DNA from: Phoebastria nigripes
Taxonomy: Eukaryota; Chordata; Aves; Procellariiformes; Diomedeidae
Direction of reading: 5' to 3'
NCBI GenBank assembly: GCA_035582835.1
Contig: JAYKAV010002364.1
Coordinates: 819,657 to 883,656, forward strand
Length of the DNA stretch: 64,000 bases
In this document: one piece after another, positions 51,501-56,980 of the stretch
Position numbering within the stretch: position 1 is the stretch's first letter
Layout: every line of letters begins with the position of its first letter
Position numbers and translations under genes: made by a program
Notes under the pieces: generated by a model
Told to the model about the DNA's origin: nothing
Seen by the model: only the letters and a program-made list of their open reading frames with translations
Database searches by the model: none

Positions 51501-53616
51501 GTTCTCTTTCACTTAATTTCTTTAAAGAACTCTCTTGTTGATTAAAGAATGGGAGATNTAGTTTGTGGAGTAATTTGTGGGAATTGAACTGGAGGAGAAC
51601 AAAGGAGTTGCAGATGAGTTTGCAAAGGGGGAAAGAGCTTGGGATTTGTTCTTTTTTCTTTTCTTTAAACGTGGGGACATAAGATGCTGTTGAGATTTCA
51701 AGCCGTTGTGAAGACCACATAAAGAAGAGTAGAAAATGTGAAAGCTAATGCAAGTAAGAGCAGTGGTAGACCAAAGCTGCTCATTTTTTAAATAATGACT
51801 AACAGAGCTTATGGCAAAGAAGATTCAAGGGTGAGAGGTATAGGAGAAATGACAGTGGAGCTCAGAGTGGTGTTTGAAAGCATAATATAGGATAGATGGG
51901 AGGAAATTAAATGGACAGTTAGTGTGTTGTAAATGTTGCCTCACAACAGAGTACAACGTGGAGATCCAAACGAGTAGGTAGTCAGGAAAATAAATTAGAA
52001 GAAAACAATTATTAAGAGAGGGAAATAGAACTGAAGATTAGACAACCTGCATTGGGAAACATAGAGAAGAATGCAGCAGTCTGGAACTAGTGTCCAAGTA
52101 AGGATTGTAGCTGGATACTACAAGAAAGAAAAAAACAGAATTATTTGCAAGTAAATAAAAAGAAAAAATCTGGAAGTTTAGACCAGTATCAAGAAGATGC
52201 ACATATATATGGAAGAGCANTAGATGAGAACAGCATCACAGTGATGAGAAAAAATCTTTAGGGAAGTTTCCAAGATGTAACTGTATAGATGGTAGTTTTG
52301 GAAAGGATCTAAGAAAACTGAAATCCTAGAAGGGTGTTAAGGCAAGAAAGACCCATATTAAAAACTGTGCATTTTGCAGTATGATTCAGAATCCAGACAC
52401 AAAGTGAGAATTGCCCAGCATCAACCTGAGATGTACAAAATGNAGATTAGCAAATAGGTGATATCAAATAGGGAAAGGTTAAGAGTTTTTCAACTGTATA
52501 AACAAAAAGGGGAGATGAAAGGTTGCTGTGGAGTGAGGAATGGATAGTAATCAAAGATGATTTTAAACATGTCACTAAAACTGAAAACAAACATACATAA
52601 TAATTTGACCTAGTTTTCNGTATGGATAATGTGGGTTCAAAGGCACTATGATTAACAGTAATAAGGCATAGAAATGGAATCCATTTCCAAAGGCAAAGCA
52701 AAACTCAAACCTCAGTATATTCAGTTTTGGGACTTATCAGGCTCTCAGCAATGATTCTAGCACATGGAAGGTTGAATTTTGAGTATATTTATGAAGTTGG
52801 GGTGATTCTGCATGATTTGAGGATAAAGTATATGTTACAGCAGAATTGTTCCCCTGTGCTCCTCAGAGAGACTGGCTTGCCTTGTCTGCCTTAAAGTTTG
52901 TCCATATTAATTTCTTCCATGCTTAACAAACCACTCATAATTGATTGTTGAAGGTGGAGACACAGCTTTGTCCTTTATGGAATAGTTTCATACTCACCTT
53001 CTAAACAGTGCTTCACTGATTCTTTCTTTCCCCACTTTCTAGGATNTTCTGTTCCTAGACATTTTATGCTGTGTGTCACTTGCAGGTATTATTTAGATAA
53101 GTCTTTTTGGAATTTCAGTAATGTTCTCCACTTGTAACACTAGTTTTACTCATCTTTTTGTATTTTCAATTAAATTGGCAAATGTTATTTTTGCATTGTT
53201 TTTCCTCTGTTTGTTCAACCAAATGTGTGTAAAGGAAGAGACATAGTGTTCCATTAAATCAGAGAATCTCAATTTAATAATTAACATAGGTGTACAGCTC
53301 CATCAGTAGAAAAAAACCTGCTGCACTCTGTTGAAAGACCTGTACAAATTAACTGATTCTGTTCTGCCTAGTTCACCTTCTTCTATAAATAGGTGTCATA
53401 ACAGGAGAATTAGGTNTCTTTATGCAATTCTTCAAGGTATGGGAGCTTTCAGATTAGCATTCAGATTCAACTCATTTTTGATTCACAATTTCCATTCTCT
53501 CTTCCAGGTGTGGTACAACCAAAAATGTTTCCATTCACTGCCATCCTACTTAAATGAACTCAATAACTTCATTCTGTGGCTGAATTTGCCTCCTAATGTG
53601 GATTGGAGACAGTATG
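1..53616 (+). CDS. ABCA13: ABCA13, ATP-binding cassette subfamily A member 13 (partial, 16 exons, spliced)
   Basis: This is the spliced reading frame of an ABC-A full transporter. The joined exons are 1-159, 2068-2137, 5969-6103, 7467-7604, 10584-10770, 11597-11815, 14111-14307, 15079-15236, 15660-15890, 22829-22919, 42628-42874, 43820-43909, 44514-44586, 46838-46956, 47950-48037 and 53508-53616. They total 2311 bases (770 codons plus one base) with every junction in phase. The order is end of TMD1, NBD1, linker, first helix of TMD2, then ECD2. Assignment to ABCA13 rather than ABCA12 or ABCA1 rests on recalled similarity to mammalian ABCA13, for example [21 protein letters not shown] and DWRQYG. 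Family members export or flip lipids; mammalian ABCA13 is a vesicular protein linked to cholesterol handling. The N-terminal giant extracellular region and NBD2 are outside the window. All NBD1 catalytic motifs are intact, so the gene looks functional here. Confidence 0.95.
160..2067 (+). other. Intron 1 of the window (ABCA13)
   Basis: Phase-0 intron with donor GTAAAT and acceptor GTTGTAG. It holds a T-run at 942-964 and otherwise AT-rich sequence with no recognisable repeat. Short open frames, such as the one at 1566-1790, lack any family resemblance and are treated as chance. Confidence 0.85.
942..964. repeat. Homopolymer T tract (23 T)
   Basis: An uninterrupted T run inside intron 1, followed by a pyrimidine-rich stretch. 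No SINE or retrocopy body is recognisable beside it. Confidence 0.9.
2068..2137 (+). CDS. ABCA13: ABCA13 exon 2: TMD1 helix
   Basis: This 70-base exon encodes [24 protein letters not shown]. The acceptor is TTGTAG|TGT and the donor ACAG|GTAAGC, ending in phase 1. It is the conserved ABCA stretch in which a serine/threonine-rich helix start (LLST-AFG-G) is followed by an E-GQ-G turn on the outer side. The preceding exon ends exactly on a codon, so the join reads NQIIM-CLLST. Confidence 0.95.
2138..5968 (+). other. Intron 2 of the window (ABCA13)
   Basis: Phase-1 intron of 3.8 kb. A CR1 LINE in reverse orientation fills about 2586-4495 (annotated separately). The remaining flanks (2138-2585 and 4496-5968) are AT-rich with isolated Ns and nothing else recognisable. 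Confidence 0.85.
2586..4495 (-). mobile_element. CR1 LINE, 5'-truncated and internally deleted (minus strand)
   Basis: Read on the minus strand, this is the distal part of a CR1 non-LTR retrotransposon: the connector upstream of reverse transcriptase (about 4284-4099), part of the RT domain (3950-3663, with NYRPVSL and LVYLDFSKA motifs), the RT C-terminal region (3328-2945, with [11 protein letters not shown] and LQRVQRRA), and the 3' UTR down to about 2586. Stops, frameshifts and Ns break the frame. In the RT part, the stretch normally lying between the LILE-type helix and the TGLVDEGR segment is missing, so there is an internal deletion near 3765. The 5' half (ORF1 and endonuclease) is absent, as is usual for CR1. 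The terminal octamer repeats at the 3' end are not preserved. It is not capable of movement. Confidence 0.93.
5969..6103 (+). CDS. ABCA13: ABCA13 exon 3: last TMD1 helix
   Basis: This 135-base exon (phase 1 to 1) starts after ACTACCAG and ends at CCTG|GTAAGA. It encodes [14 protein letters not shown], then the helix [20 protein letters not shown], then YFSNIIPG. The Q-W-N motif before the helix and the W(Y/F)-(S/x)N-(I/F)PG exit are standard for the final helix of TMD1 in ABCA transporters, so this exon ends the first membrane domain. Confidence 0.96.
6104..7466 (+). other. Intron 3 of the window (ABCA13)
   Basis: Phase-1 intron, donor GTAAGA, acceptor ATCTAG. It contains short T and A runs (near 6616-6626 and 7100-7112) and AT-rich sequence. 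No mobile element or conserved block is recognised. Confidence 0.82.
7467..7604 (+). CDS. ABCA13: ABCA13 exon 4: TMD1-NBD1 connector
   Basis: This 138-base exon (phase 1 to 1) encodes [20 protein letters not shown], then a basic stretch (ERRKRYY) and [11 protein letters not shown]. The motif G-(K/R)-WYFPF--SYW is a hallmark of ABCA proteins on the cytosolic side, linking the last TMD1 helix to NBD1. The acceptor is CATCTAG|GAAAA and the donor AAAG|GTTTGT, which is slightly weaker than its neighbours. Confidence 0.96.
7605..10583 (+). other. Intron 4 of the window (ABCA13)
   Basis: Phase-1 intron of 3.0 kb. It holds a T/C-rich stretch (about 7960-8270) and a strongly AT-rich block at 9505-9720. 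No transposon is recognised. Isolated Ns occur at several positions, including 8167, 8364, 8881 and 8998. Confidence 0.82.
9505..9720. repeat. AT-rich low-complexity block
   Basis: About 215 bases made almost only of TATAAAT, ATATTTA and TTTAT words. It ends abruptly at the TTCTCTCTTCT that also precedes part of it (near 9581 and 9724), which hints at a local duplication. Confidence 0.8.
10584..10770 (+). CDS. ABCA13: ABCA13 exon 5: NBD1 start with Walker A
   Basis: This 187-base exon (phase 1 to 2) encodes a variable lead ([15 protein letters not shown]), the first NBD strand ([11 protein letters not shown]), [20 protein letters not shown], and the Walker A (P-loop) GPNGAGKT at 10739-10762, with the invariant lysine that binds the ATP phosphates. 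The acceptor is CCCATACAG and the donor GTTAT|GTAAGT. The split codon AT|A gives isoleucine after TTV, as expected for ABCA NBD1. Confidence 0.97.
10771..11596 (+). other. Intron 5 of the window (ABCA13)
   Basis: Phase-2 intron of 826 bases. It contains an AAAAC tandem run near 11414-11433 and a long T tract (11565-11580) that forms the polypyrimidine tract before the acceptor TATCAG. Confidence 0.85.
11597..11815 (+). CDS. ABCA13: ABCA13 exon 6: NBD1 Q-loop region
   Basis: This 219-base exon (phase 2 to 2) encodes [20 protein letters not shown], then an [14 protein letters not shown] segment and [20 protein letters not shown]. The CPQ motif (codons at 11700-11708) is the Q-loop that couples the nucleotide site to the membrane domain. 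The TVREHLLLY helix is typical of ABCA12 and ABCA13. The donor is AGTGG|GTAAGT. The split codon GG|A joins to exon 7 as [14 protein letters not shown]. Confidence 0.97.
11816..14110 (+). other. Intron 6 of the window (ABCA13)
   Basis: Phase-2 intron of 2.3 kb with an A tract at 13625-13653 (one N inside). The open stretch 13660-14046 has no family resemblance. No transposon is recognised. Confidence 0.83.
13625..13653. repeat. Homopolymer A tract with one N
   Basis: About 28 A broken by a single N at 13640, in intron 6. The N suggests uncertain length. Confidence 0.85.
14111..14307 (+). CDS. ABCA13: ABCA13 exon 7: NBD1 signature, Walker B and D-loop
   Basis: This 197-base exon (phase 2 to 1) encodes [17 protein letters not shown], the ABC signature LSGGMK at 14163-14180 followed by [11 protein letters not shown], the Walker B hydrophobic strand TVVLDE at 14223-14240 (catalytic glutamate in GAG at 14238-14240), and the D-loop TSGVDP. 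It ends [15 protein letters not shown]. Every catalytic residue expected in a competent site is present. The open frame happens to continue into intron sequence on both sides, but the acceptor TATTTCAG and donor GCTG|GTACAA fix the ends. Confidence 0.97.
14308..15078 (+). other. Intron 7 of the window (ABCA13)
   Basis: Phase-1 intron with donor GTACAA, weaker than the gene's other donors, and acceptor CATGCAG. AT-rich with no element recognised. Confidence 0.83.
15079..15236 (+). CDS. ABCA13: ABCA13 exon 8: NBD1 H-loop
   Basis: This 158-base exon (phase 1 to 0) encodes [20 protein letters not shown], then [18 protein letters not shown] and [14 protein letters not shown]. The H-loop (switch) histidine is the first H of THH at 15102-15104. 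The LRCCG-P--LK-type segment and YG-G--LTL close the NBD. The residue before TLIF is cysteine (TGC, 15081-15083), where most ABCA NBD1s carry arginine (GRTI). The acceptor is CTCATGCAG and the donor AAAAAG|GTATAC. Confidence 0.97.
15237..15659 (+). other. Intron 8 of the window (ABCA13)
   Basis: Short phase-0 intron of 423 bases. It contains a trinucleotide microsatellite (about 15405-15441, TAC/TAT units) and otherwise AT-rich sequence. Confidence 0.85.
15405..15441. repeat. Trinucleotide microsatellite (ACT/ATT)
   Basis: Consecutive TAT, TAC and ACT units that change from a CTA-type to an ATT-type run, in intron 8. Confidence 0.85.
15660..15890 (+). CDS. ABCA13: ABCA13 exon 9: post-NBD1 regulatory linker
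   Basis: This 231-base exon (phase 0 to 0) encodes [20 protein letters not shown], then [34 protein letters not shown] and [14 protein letters not shown]. This fold follows NBD1 in all ABCA proteins and ends in the conserved [14 protein letters not shown] motif, completed by the next exon. The acceptor is TCCTCATAG and the donor GAAGAG|GTACTT. Confidence 0.97.
16430..16502. repeat. TA/TG/CA microsatellite cluster
   Basis: Alternating purine-pyrimidine sequence of ACATATATGTATAC-type words, including a TGTGTGTATATATA end. It lies in intron 9. Confidence 0.8.
17702..17727. repeat. 13-base tandem duplication
   Basis: Two exact adjacent copies of AAAGCTTATTGAA, in intron 9. Confidence 0.9.
22829..22919 (+). 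CDS. ABCA13: ABCA13 exon 10: end of linker
   Basis: This 91-base exon (phase 0 to 1) encodes [20 protein letters not shown], then [10 protein letters not shown]. The first residues complete the [12 protein letters not shown] motif split across the exon 9/10 junction. The rest is the variable cytosolic linker before TMD2. The acceptor is CATGAAAG and the donor GCCT|GTAAGT. The exon is followed by an intron of about 19.7 kb. Confidence 0.95.
25069..25641 (+). mobile_element. Solo LTR, ERVL-like, copy 1 (diverged)
   Basis: About 573 bases homologous along their whole length to the LTRs at 41516 and 56981. It starts TGTACTGGGTCTGGCTGG. Internal shared blocks include GTTTTGGATTTGTG, GTTGATAACA, AAGAAGCTGGGAGG, CATATAGTGTCATGCTCAG and CCCACAAGTTTTCTCACTTT. 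It ends near CACCA. The TATA-box position has become CAATAAAA (near 25349) instead of TATATAAA, and there is one N (25617). No internal retroviral sequence adjoins it and no clear target duplication is seen (CTTAT versus CTATA). The family name is from memory of avian ERVL-type LTRs. Confidence 0.85.
26430..26790 (+). mobile_element. Ancient CR1/L3-like LINE 3' fragment
   Basis: A degraded plus-strand match to the 3' end of old amniote CR1 elements. It shows TTTTTCACACAGTGATACATAAC, TGGAATTCATTGCC-type words with decay, and then CCTTTCTCTGAAGCAGCTGG followed by an AGGATATTGGGC-like stretch, the classical 3' UTR order. It is heavily mutated, with no ORF. Judged from remembered consensus words; not aligned. 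Confidence 0.62.
27255..27740 (+). mobile_element. Ancient CR1/L3-like LINE fragment
   Basis: A degraded plus-strand match to the RT C-terminal and 3' region. It contains TTTTGTGTCCATGG, GTTGAGAATTTGGAAAGGG-ACAGAGAAGAG (the region encoding the LE-VQRRA segment in intact CR1), and further on AGTTGGAAGCTAAAGGCAGGC and GGTTAATTAACAGTTGGA. Frame and length are decayed. It may belong to the same insertion event as the 26430 fragment or a neighbouring one. Confidence 0.65.
30443..30494. repeat. 26-base near-perfect tandem duplication
   Basis: ATGGGTTGCCTGGTGTAACA occurs at 30443 and again at 30469. The copies diverge only at their 3' ends. Located in intron 10. Confidence 0.9.
30838..30921. repeat. 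TG/TA/CA microsatellite region
   Basis: TGTGTGTATGTATTTATATAT on one side and ACACACATACACACACATAT on the other. The two arms are roughly complementary and could fold into an imperfect hairpin. Confidence 0.78.
32781..32836. repeat. GATA/GA/TA/CA compound microsatellite with perfect palindrome
   Basis: AGATAGATAG runs into AGAGAGATATATATCTCTCT (32791-32810, a perfect 20-base palindrome), then ATACACACACAC and (AT)n. Located in intron 10. Confidence 0.9.
33817..33870. repeat. Perfect 27-base tandem duplication
   Basis: Two exact adjacent copies of a 27-base unit that begins ATGAATATATACTGTCGAG, at 33817-33843 and 33844-33870. Exact identity points to a recent event. Confidence 0.95.
38233..38306. 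repeat. Homopolymer T tract (74 T)
   Basis: 74 uninterrupted T. Read on the minus strand it is a poly(A) run with ATTAAA 7 to 12 bases in front of it. No retrocopied gene body was recognised on the 3' side (38307-38530). Confidence 0.9.
38530..38860 (+). mobile_element. Ancient CR1/L3-like LINE 3' fragment
   Basis: A degraded plus-strand match. It shows AGAGGAGACTGAAAGG, then AATAAATTCAAAACAGATAAACAAGATTTTTT, AAAGCACAAAGCAATGA-type words and AGAAGGACATTTGACACCTTTCTCAATGAGAA, in the order found in old CR1 3' regions. No ORF survives. Judged from remembered consensus words. Confidence 0.6.
39845..40690 (-). mobile_element. Old CR1 LINE relic (minus strand)
   Basis: On the minus strand it shows the 3' UTR end at the left (GATAGAATCAGAGAATATAAAGG-type terminus, then CAGTGCCTTGTCCAGTCTGG and TTGCTTCTTGTCC). 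Further right is RT-domain sequence: GACACCGTGTCAGAGGCTTTGTTAAGTCAAAGTA is the complement of the FDTVSH-type region, and ACCTTCCCAGGGACTGAGGATGA follows it. The middle (40060-40230) is poorly matching and may be rearranged. Older and more degraded than the CR1 at 2586. Confidence 0.8.
41516..42090 (+). mobile_element. Solo LTR, ERVL-like, copy 2, with 5-base target duplication
   Basis: 575 bases starting TGTCCTGGTTTCAGCTGG and ending GGTTAAACCACGACA, flanked by ACTAA on both sides (41511-41515 and 42091-42095). It therefore has a complete 5-base target-site duplication and TG...CA ends. Promoter features are visible: CATATGACGTCATGCTCAG (with a CRE-like TGACGTCA) followed by TATATAAA at 41771-41778. 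A TATTAAAC polyadenylation-like signal lies near 41960. No gag, pol or env is present; this is a solo LTR left by recombination. It sits 537 bases in front of exon 11 and in the same direction. Confidence 0.92.
42628..42874 (+). CDS. ABCA13: ABCA13 exon 11: entry into TMD2
   Basis: This 247-base exon (phase 1 to 2) encodes [20 protein letters not shown], then [20 protein letters not shown], the helix [16 protein letters not shown] and [19 protein letters not shown]. The basic LLMKRF--TRRD stretch followed by a helix with LP-(L/V)FVALA is the standard start of TMD2 (helix 7) in ABCA transporters. YPSL-L-P opens the second extracytoplasmic domain. The acceptor is CACTCAG and the donor TTTAG|GTAAAG. 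Confidence 0.97.
42875..43819 (+). other. Intron 11 of the window (ABCA13)
   Basis: Phase-2 intron of 945 bases, AT-rich, with a TTTA tandem run near 43340-43361. It ends in a T-run with one N (43777), a C-rich tract (CCCCCGCCCCCCGGCCCA) and acceptor GAACAG. No element is recognised. Confidence 0.84.
43820..43909 (+). CDS. ABCA13: ABCA13 exon 12: ECD2
   Basis: This 90-base exon (phase 2 to 2) encodes (S)[19 protein letters not shown], then [11 protein letters not shown]. It belongs to the second large extracytoplasmic domain and carries an N-glycosylation sequon (NLS) and a cysteine. The acceptor is TTGAACAG and the donor CAAGG|GTAACT. Confidence 0.93.
43910..44513 (+). other. Intron 12 of the window (ABCA13)
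   Basis: Phase-2 intron of 604 bases. It contains a 47-base exon-like segment at 44015-44061 (annotated separately). The rest is unique AT-rich sequence. Confidence 0.85.
44015..44061 (+). other. Candidate cryptic or poison exon in ABCA13 intron 12
   Basis: The segment is bounded by a good acceptor (pyrimidine-rich AAGCTTTTCTTGCAG) and a good donor (CCAG|GTAAAG). Its length of 47 is not a multiple of three. If spliced after exon 12 (phase 2) the frame reads GMRLITNLF and then TGA at 44040-44042, so inclusion would stop the protein in ECD2. Exon 12 joins exon 13 correctly without it. Whether it is ever used cannot be told from sequence. Confidence 0.4.
44514..44586 (+). CDS. ABCA13: ABCA13 exon 13: ECD2 cysteine-rich piece
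   Basis: This 73-base exon (phase 2 to 0) encodes (G)[19 protein letters not shown], then LAEQE. The NNSCW and DSCGCL motifs match mammalian ABCA13 ECD2, and the cysteines probably form disulfides. There is a sequon at NNS. The acceptor is CCCATTAG and the donor AAGAG|GTATGT. Confidence 0.95.
44804..44832. repeat. TA/TG microsatellite
   Basis: GTATATATATGTGTGTGTGTGTGTATA in intron 13. Confidence 0.88.
45304..45452. repeat. AT-rich tandem array (AGATATAAATATTC-type units)
   Basis: Repeated GATATAAA, GATATAAATATTC and GAGATATAAAGAT words with slight variation, running directly up to the CR1 fragment. Confidence 0.82.
45453..45957 (+). mobile_element. CR1 LINE 3' fragment interrupted by assembly gap
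   Basis: A young-looking plus-strand CR1. It starts CTCGGCACTGGTGAGGCC, encodes [15 protein letters not shown] then [15 protein letters not shown] up to the gap, and resumes after the gap with GTGGTGGAGTCACCATCCCTGG. It closes with GGACTTGATGATCTTAGAGG and a tail of ATTCTATG octamers at about 45917-45956. The 5' end is truncated. The tail and well-preserved sequence make this the least diverged CR1 in the window. Confidence 0.95.
45569..45782. other. Assembly gap (214 N)
   Basis: A run of N inside the CR1 fragment. The true length is unknown. No protein conclusion can be drawn across it. Confidence 0.98.
46838..46956 (+). CDS. ABCA13: ABCA13 exon 14: ECD2
   Basis: This 119-base exon (phase 0 to 2) encodes [20 protein letters not shown], then [19 protein letters not shown]. 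Two sequons (NTS, NLT) and the L-NL(T/S)G--(M/V)EEYL motif place it in the extracytoplasmic domain, matching mammalian ABCA13 and, more distantly, the ILQDLTGRNISDYL-like region of ABCA1. The acceptor is TTTTTCAG and the donor GCAAG|GTAATC. Confidence 0.96.
46957..47949 (+). other. Intron 14 of the window (ABCA13)
   Basis: Phase-2 intron of 993 bases. It contains a small AT tandem repeat (about 47545-47579, 13-base unit). Nothing else is recognised. Confidence 0.84.
47950..48037 (+). CDS. ABCA13: ABCA13 exon 15: ECD2
   Basis: This 88-base exon (phase 2 to 0) encodes (R)[19 protein letters not shown], then [10 protein letters not shown]. The GGWSFG motif is strongly conserved in ABCA ECD2 (YGGFSLG in ABCA1). 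One sequon (NNT). The acceptor is TATTACCAG and the donor GCTAAG|GTAAAG. Confidence 0.96.
48038..53507 (+). other. Intron 15 of the window (ABCA13)
   Basis: Phase-0 intron of 5.5 kb. It holds a C-run joined to an A19 run (48491-48530), TA/TG-rich sequence near 50050-50110, and a purine-rich stretch on the + strand at about 51720-52440. The ORFs at 48657-48950, 50290-50580 and 51421-51720 show no family motif. No transposon is recognised. Confidence 0.8.
48491..48530. repeat. C-run abutting A19 tract
   Basis: CCCCTCCCCTCCCCCCCCCC followed at once by 19 A, ending at GATTTAG. The G-rich complement could form a quadruplex. Confidence 0.85.
53508..53616 (+). CDS. ABCA13: ABCA13 exon 16 of window: end of ECD2
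   Basis: This 109-base exon (phase 0 to 1) encodes [20 protein letters not shown], then [19 protein letters not shown](Y/F)[14 protein letters not shown] is the best-conserved piece of ABCA ECD2, located just before helix 8; here the usual glycine is a cysteine (QKCFHS). The acceptor is CTCTTCCAG and the donor TATG|GTAATA. The next exon, which should start with a glycine split codon and an I-(L/A)-(Y/F)-HP motif, is not found before base 64000. Confidence 0.97.
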
Positions 53617-55215
53617 GTAATAGTCCTTCTTTAAGTCTTTTTTCACATCTTTTGAAAAGCAGTTTTTAAATAAACAAAGATAATTTTAAGTATGAAAATC
53701 TTTCATAGTATAAAGTAGGATTGCTGAGTCACACATTTCTTGGGACGATTTGAAAGTGGAACTTTTAATTAAACAGAAGGTTTGTTTGTGTGAAGAATGT
53801 AGTACACAATAAGGTAAAATTTGAATTTAGAGCTCACTATGCCATATGAGTTTCTTACAAAGGACATTCCTGTGGAATAAGTGTAAATTGGTTCTCTACA
53901 CTTGGGATGTTAGTCCCTGTGAAACCACTGCTAGGGCTTGCTTAAATGGGATGATTAATGCACAACAGAGTATGAATTTATAACTTCTTTGACACTTTAC
54001 TCTATCTCCTTATGTAAATATCCAGGGTAAACCCAGAGTATCCTGTAAATTCGCGCTGCAACATGATGTTCCATAGCATCCTGTTACTCAAGGAACAGGA
54101 GATGCTGGTATACCTTACTATTGTGCATAACAAAAGAGAGATTAGTATATTTGACATCTGAATTCTCTGATTCAGATATCCCTGAACTACATAAGAACTA
54201 GTTACAATAAAAATTTTACAAAATGACTTTTTAAAAAATGACTGCAGCCAAAGAATCAGCTGTTAACACAGGTGGACTTTTAGGATGTTGAAATCTAGTT
54301 TGAAATCTGGGCTTGATAGTTCAGGCTAACTTCTGTTCATTCCAGTTCCTTTCATTCTTAAGGTTCTCTTAAAGAGGAATTATTTTGGTTTAAGAGAAAT
54401 TTAAAAAAAGGTTATAACCAATTTTTAAGAGTTTTTGAAAAGGTAGGATGGTTGTCTGTAATGGTAAAATGATTTTCAGTGTGTTTATAATGAAGAAGGA
54501 AGAAAAAAGACTAAAATCAGTGAAAAGGGGGAAAGAATCCTAAGTATCTGAAAATAGAAATTCATTAAGAAAAGTTTCCAGAATGTCAATGAAAAAAGAA
54601 TAACNGCTTGCTTTCAAGATGGCTGGGGGTTTATTTTTCTAAATGAATTATAAGAACNAATCAAAGGTAATGTATTTCTGCAGAAAGTTTGGATGAAATG
54701 AAATCAGGTATTTTAATGAGAATTTTTAACAGAAATCAATTTTTAATCAAGTTTCCCTGCACTTCATGAATAGTACTGATGCTAGCTTGTTTTCTGTAGC
54801 ATTAGANATCCCACTCTGGAACTTAAATTTTTAAGTACCCTTACTTTTATATCTGTCATGGAGAATTGGGGACTTACCATCCAGATTACAGTCAGANAAA
54901 ATTATAGTTGTCCCAAGGATTGTGGAAATGTTATATTTTATGTTGTTGCATGACATAGAAACACAATAAGCAAAACAGTGCTTAATAAATATTTGAAGTC
55001 TTGGACTGTCATCTATACAAATATGGGCTCATTATATAATCTTCTGGCAGAATATGTTGGCTAAGTCTCTGCAGAAGTAGAGTTTATGAACTAGAAAGCA
55101 GTTTATTTATGTGTATATCTATTAGAGAGGTGCAATAAAGATGGATTGATCATGTTCTTGAGACATAATGCAGAGGGACCTGTCAGAAATCATAGAAAGA
55201 GAAGTCAAGTTATCT

Positions 55216-55285
55216 ACCTATCTATCTGTATGTATGTATATGTGTGTGTGTACACACACATATATGTGTGTGTATATATGTGTAG
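55216..55285. repeat. TATC/TATG/TG/CA compound microsatellite
   Basis: CTACCTATCTATCTGTATG, then GTATATGTGTGTGTGTACACACACATATATGTGTG. The centre is a near-palindrome (TGTGTGTACACACA). Confidence 0.85.
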
Positions 55286-56980
55286 AGACAAATACATATG
55301 TATATTTTATTTTTTAAAAAAACTCAACAGTTTTCCAATGCTATACGGGGCACTTAAGTCACTTCGACTTTTAACTATTTCTTATTTAAGGATACTGCTC
55401 TGATGAAGAAGAACTATTTATATGCTTTTCTTATTAAAATGGTAATATGCAGTCCTGTAAATTAGCAGTCAGAAGACTACATACTGTGTTTCAACACTGA
55501 AATCTATTATTTTTGATTTTTTTTTTTTTTCCTCTTGCAAACTCTGTTTATATGCAAGGTCAGTTCTAGAATACTATTGGAAATTACTGCCAGGAAACTT
55601 GTTAGGATGTTGCAGAAATGTAGCTTTGTAGTTCTGACTTGCATTAATGCCATGGGTTTTTTCCACAGGATAACTTTTTCCTGTCAACAGAACCAGTGCT
55701 TCTGTACTACTTTTAAATGACAAAAATAATTTGACCCTTGAAAAGGGAGTGTGAGAACACAGTCTTTCCTTCCTTCACAAAAGTCCCTTTACTGCAAGAG
55801 ACTTACTTCAATAGAGTAGAGTATTACCATGGATGTAAACAGAGTAGCAGCTACTATGATATTGAAAAAACCTTGAAAGAGGTCAACAGCTTATTTAAGT
55901 GCTCATATAAATACTGAGGAACCCTTTCACTTAGCAGTTATATCCTGTGGGTACTTCTTGAGCATGAACCCAGTTGGAGTTCTCCCAAGTTCTCTGGAGG
56001 AGGGAAGAGTCATTACAGACAGCGTGCCTAGTTCTAACTGCTTTGCTTGCAGGGACAGACCTAGTAGCATTCGTAGGAGATCAGTAGTACTGGTCCCAGT
56101 TTGTGATAGGTTTTAGTGACAAGGAGCTGAGAAGGAGGCTAAATGCTTTTGTCTAATGGCTTTTCTTCAGTCAAGAGGATACAGGGAATATAGACTTCAG
56201 ATTTTGTATGAGAGTTTGCAGGAAGAAGTTGTACCCAAGAGTACAGAGGACAAGCGCTGATTTATATCTCNAGGGATTTATATCTGTTCAAAAAACTGTG
56301 AAAAAAATTGATGATTGTTTTTCTGGTGTCAGTTCAAGGTACCGACTCTTGATCATCCTGAGCATGCAGGAGCAGGAAATGATAGTTATTTGGTGATCAG
56401 AAATACTTCCTTTTTATTATTGTGTTATCCAATCTCTAAATCCTTTCTCTGCAAGTGGAGAGATTTCTCTTTTNCCCCCCCATATGGGATTATCAGTAAG
56501 CTTCTCCGTGAGGATGCTTGGAAAGTTACAATGTTTGCTTCCTGTAATTTTCATGTAGAGAGTGGTATGGTTGTTGAAGAAAACGTATGTGCCAGCTGGA
56601 GGTGCATGTAAATAGATAGAGCAACAGAAGTTAGCCAGATTGATTTACGTCAGTTTATCATAGTTAATGGATCAGATGTCTATTTTGGAACAGCAGTTCA
56701 GGAATACTTCTTGTATGAAAATAGCTCATCTTCTCTACCATGTAGATAGCCACATCTAGCTTCATAACCATGTAAATCTGTGTTTATATTGTGGAAAAAA
56801 TCTAACTCATCTGCCTTACTGGAAAGGAAACCAAATAGTGGGTTATAAATTCAGTGACAGATAATGAAAATGAACATGTTAATAACAAAAAGTGAGAAAG
56901 ACTATTCAACAGAGAAGGTGAGATGTACTGGGTTTTTGTCAAAACTCTTCAGCTCTGGCTGGTCTTCAAGCTTACATGAA

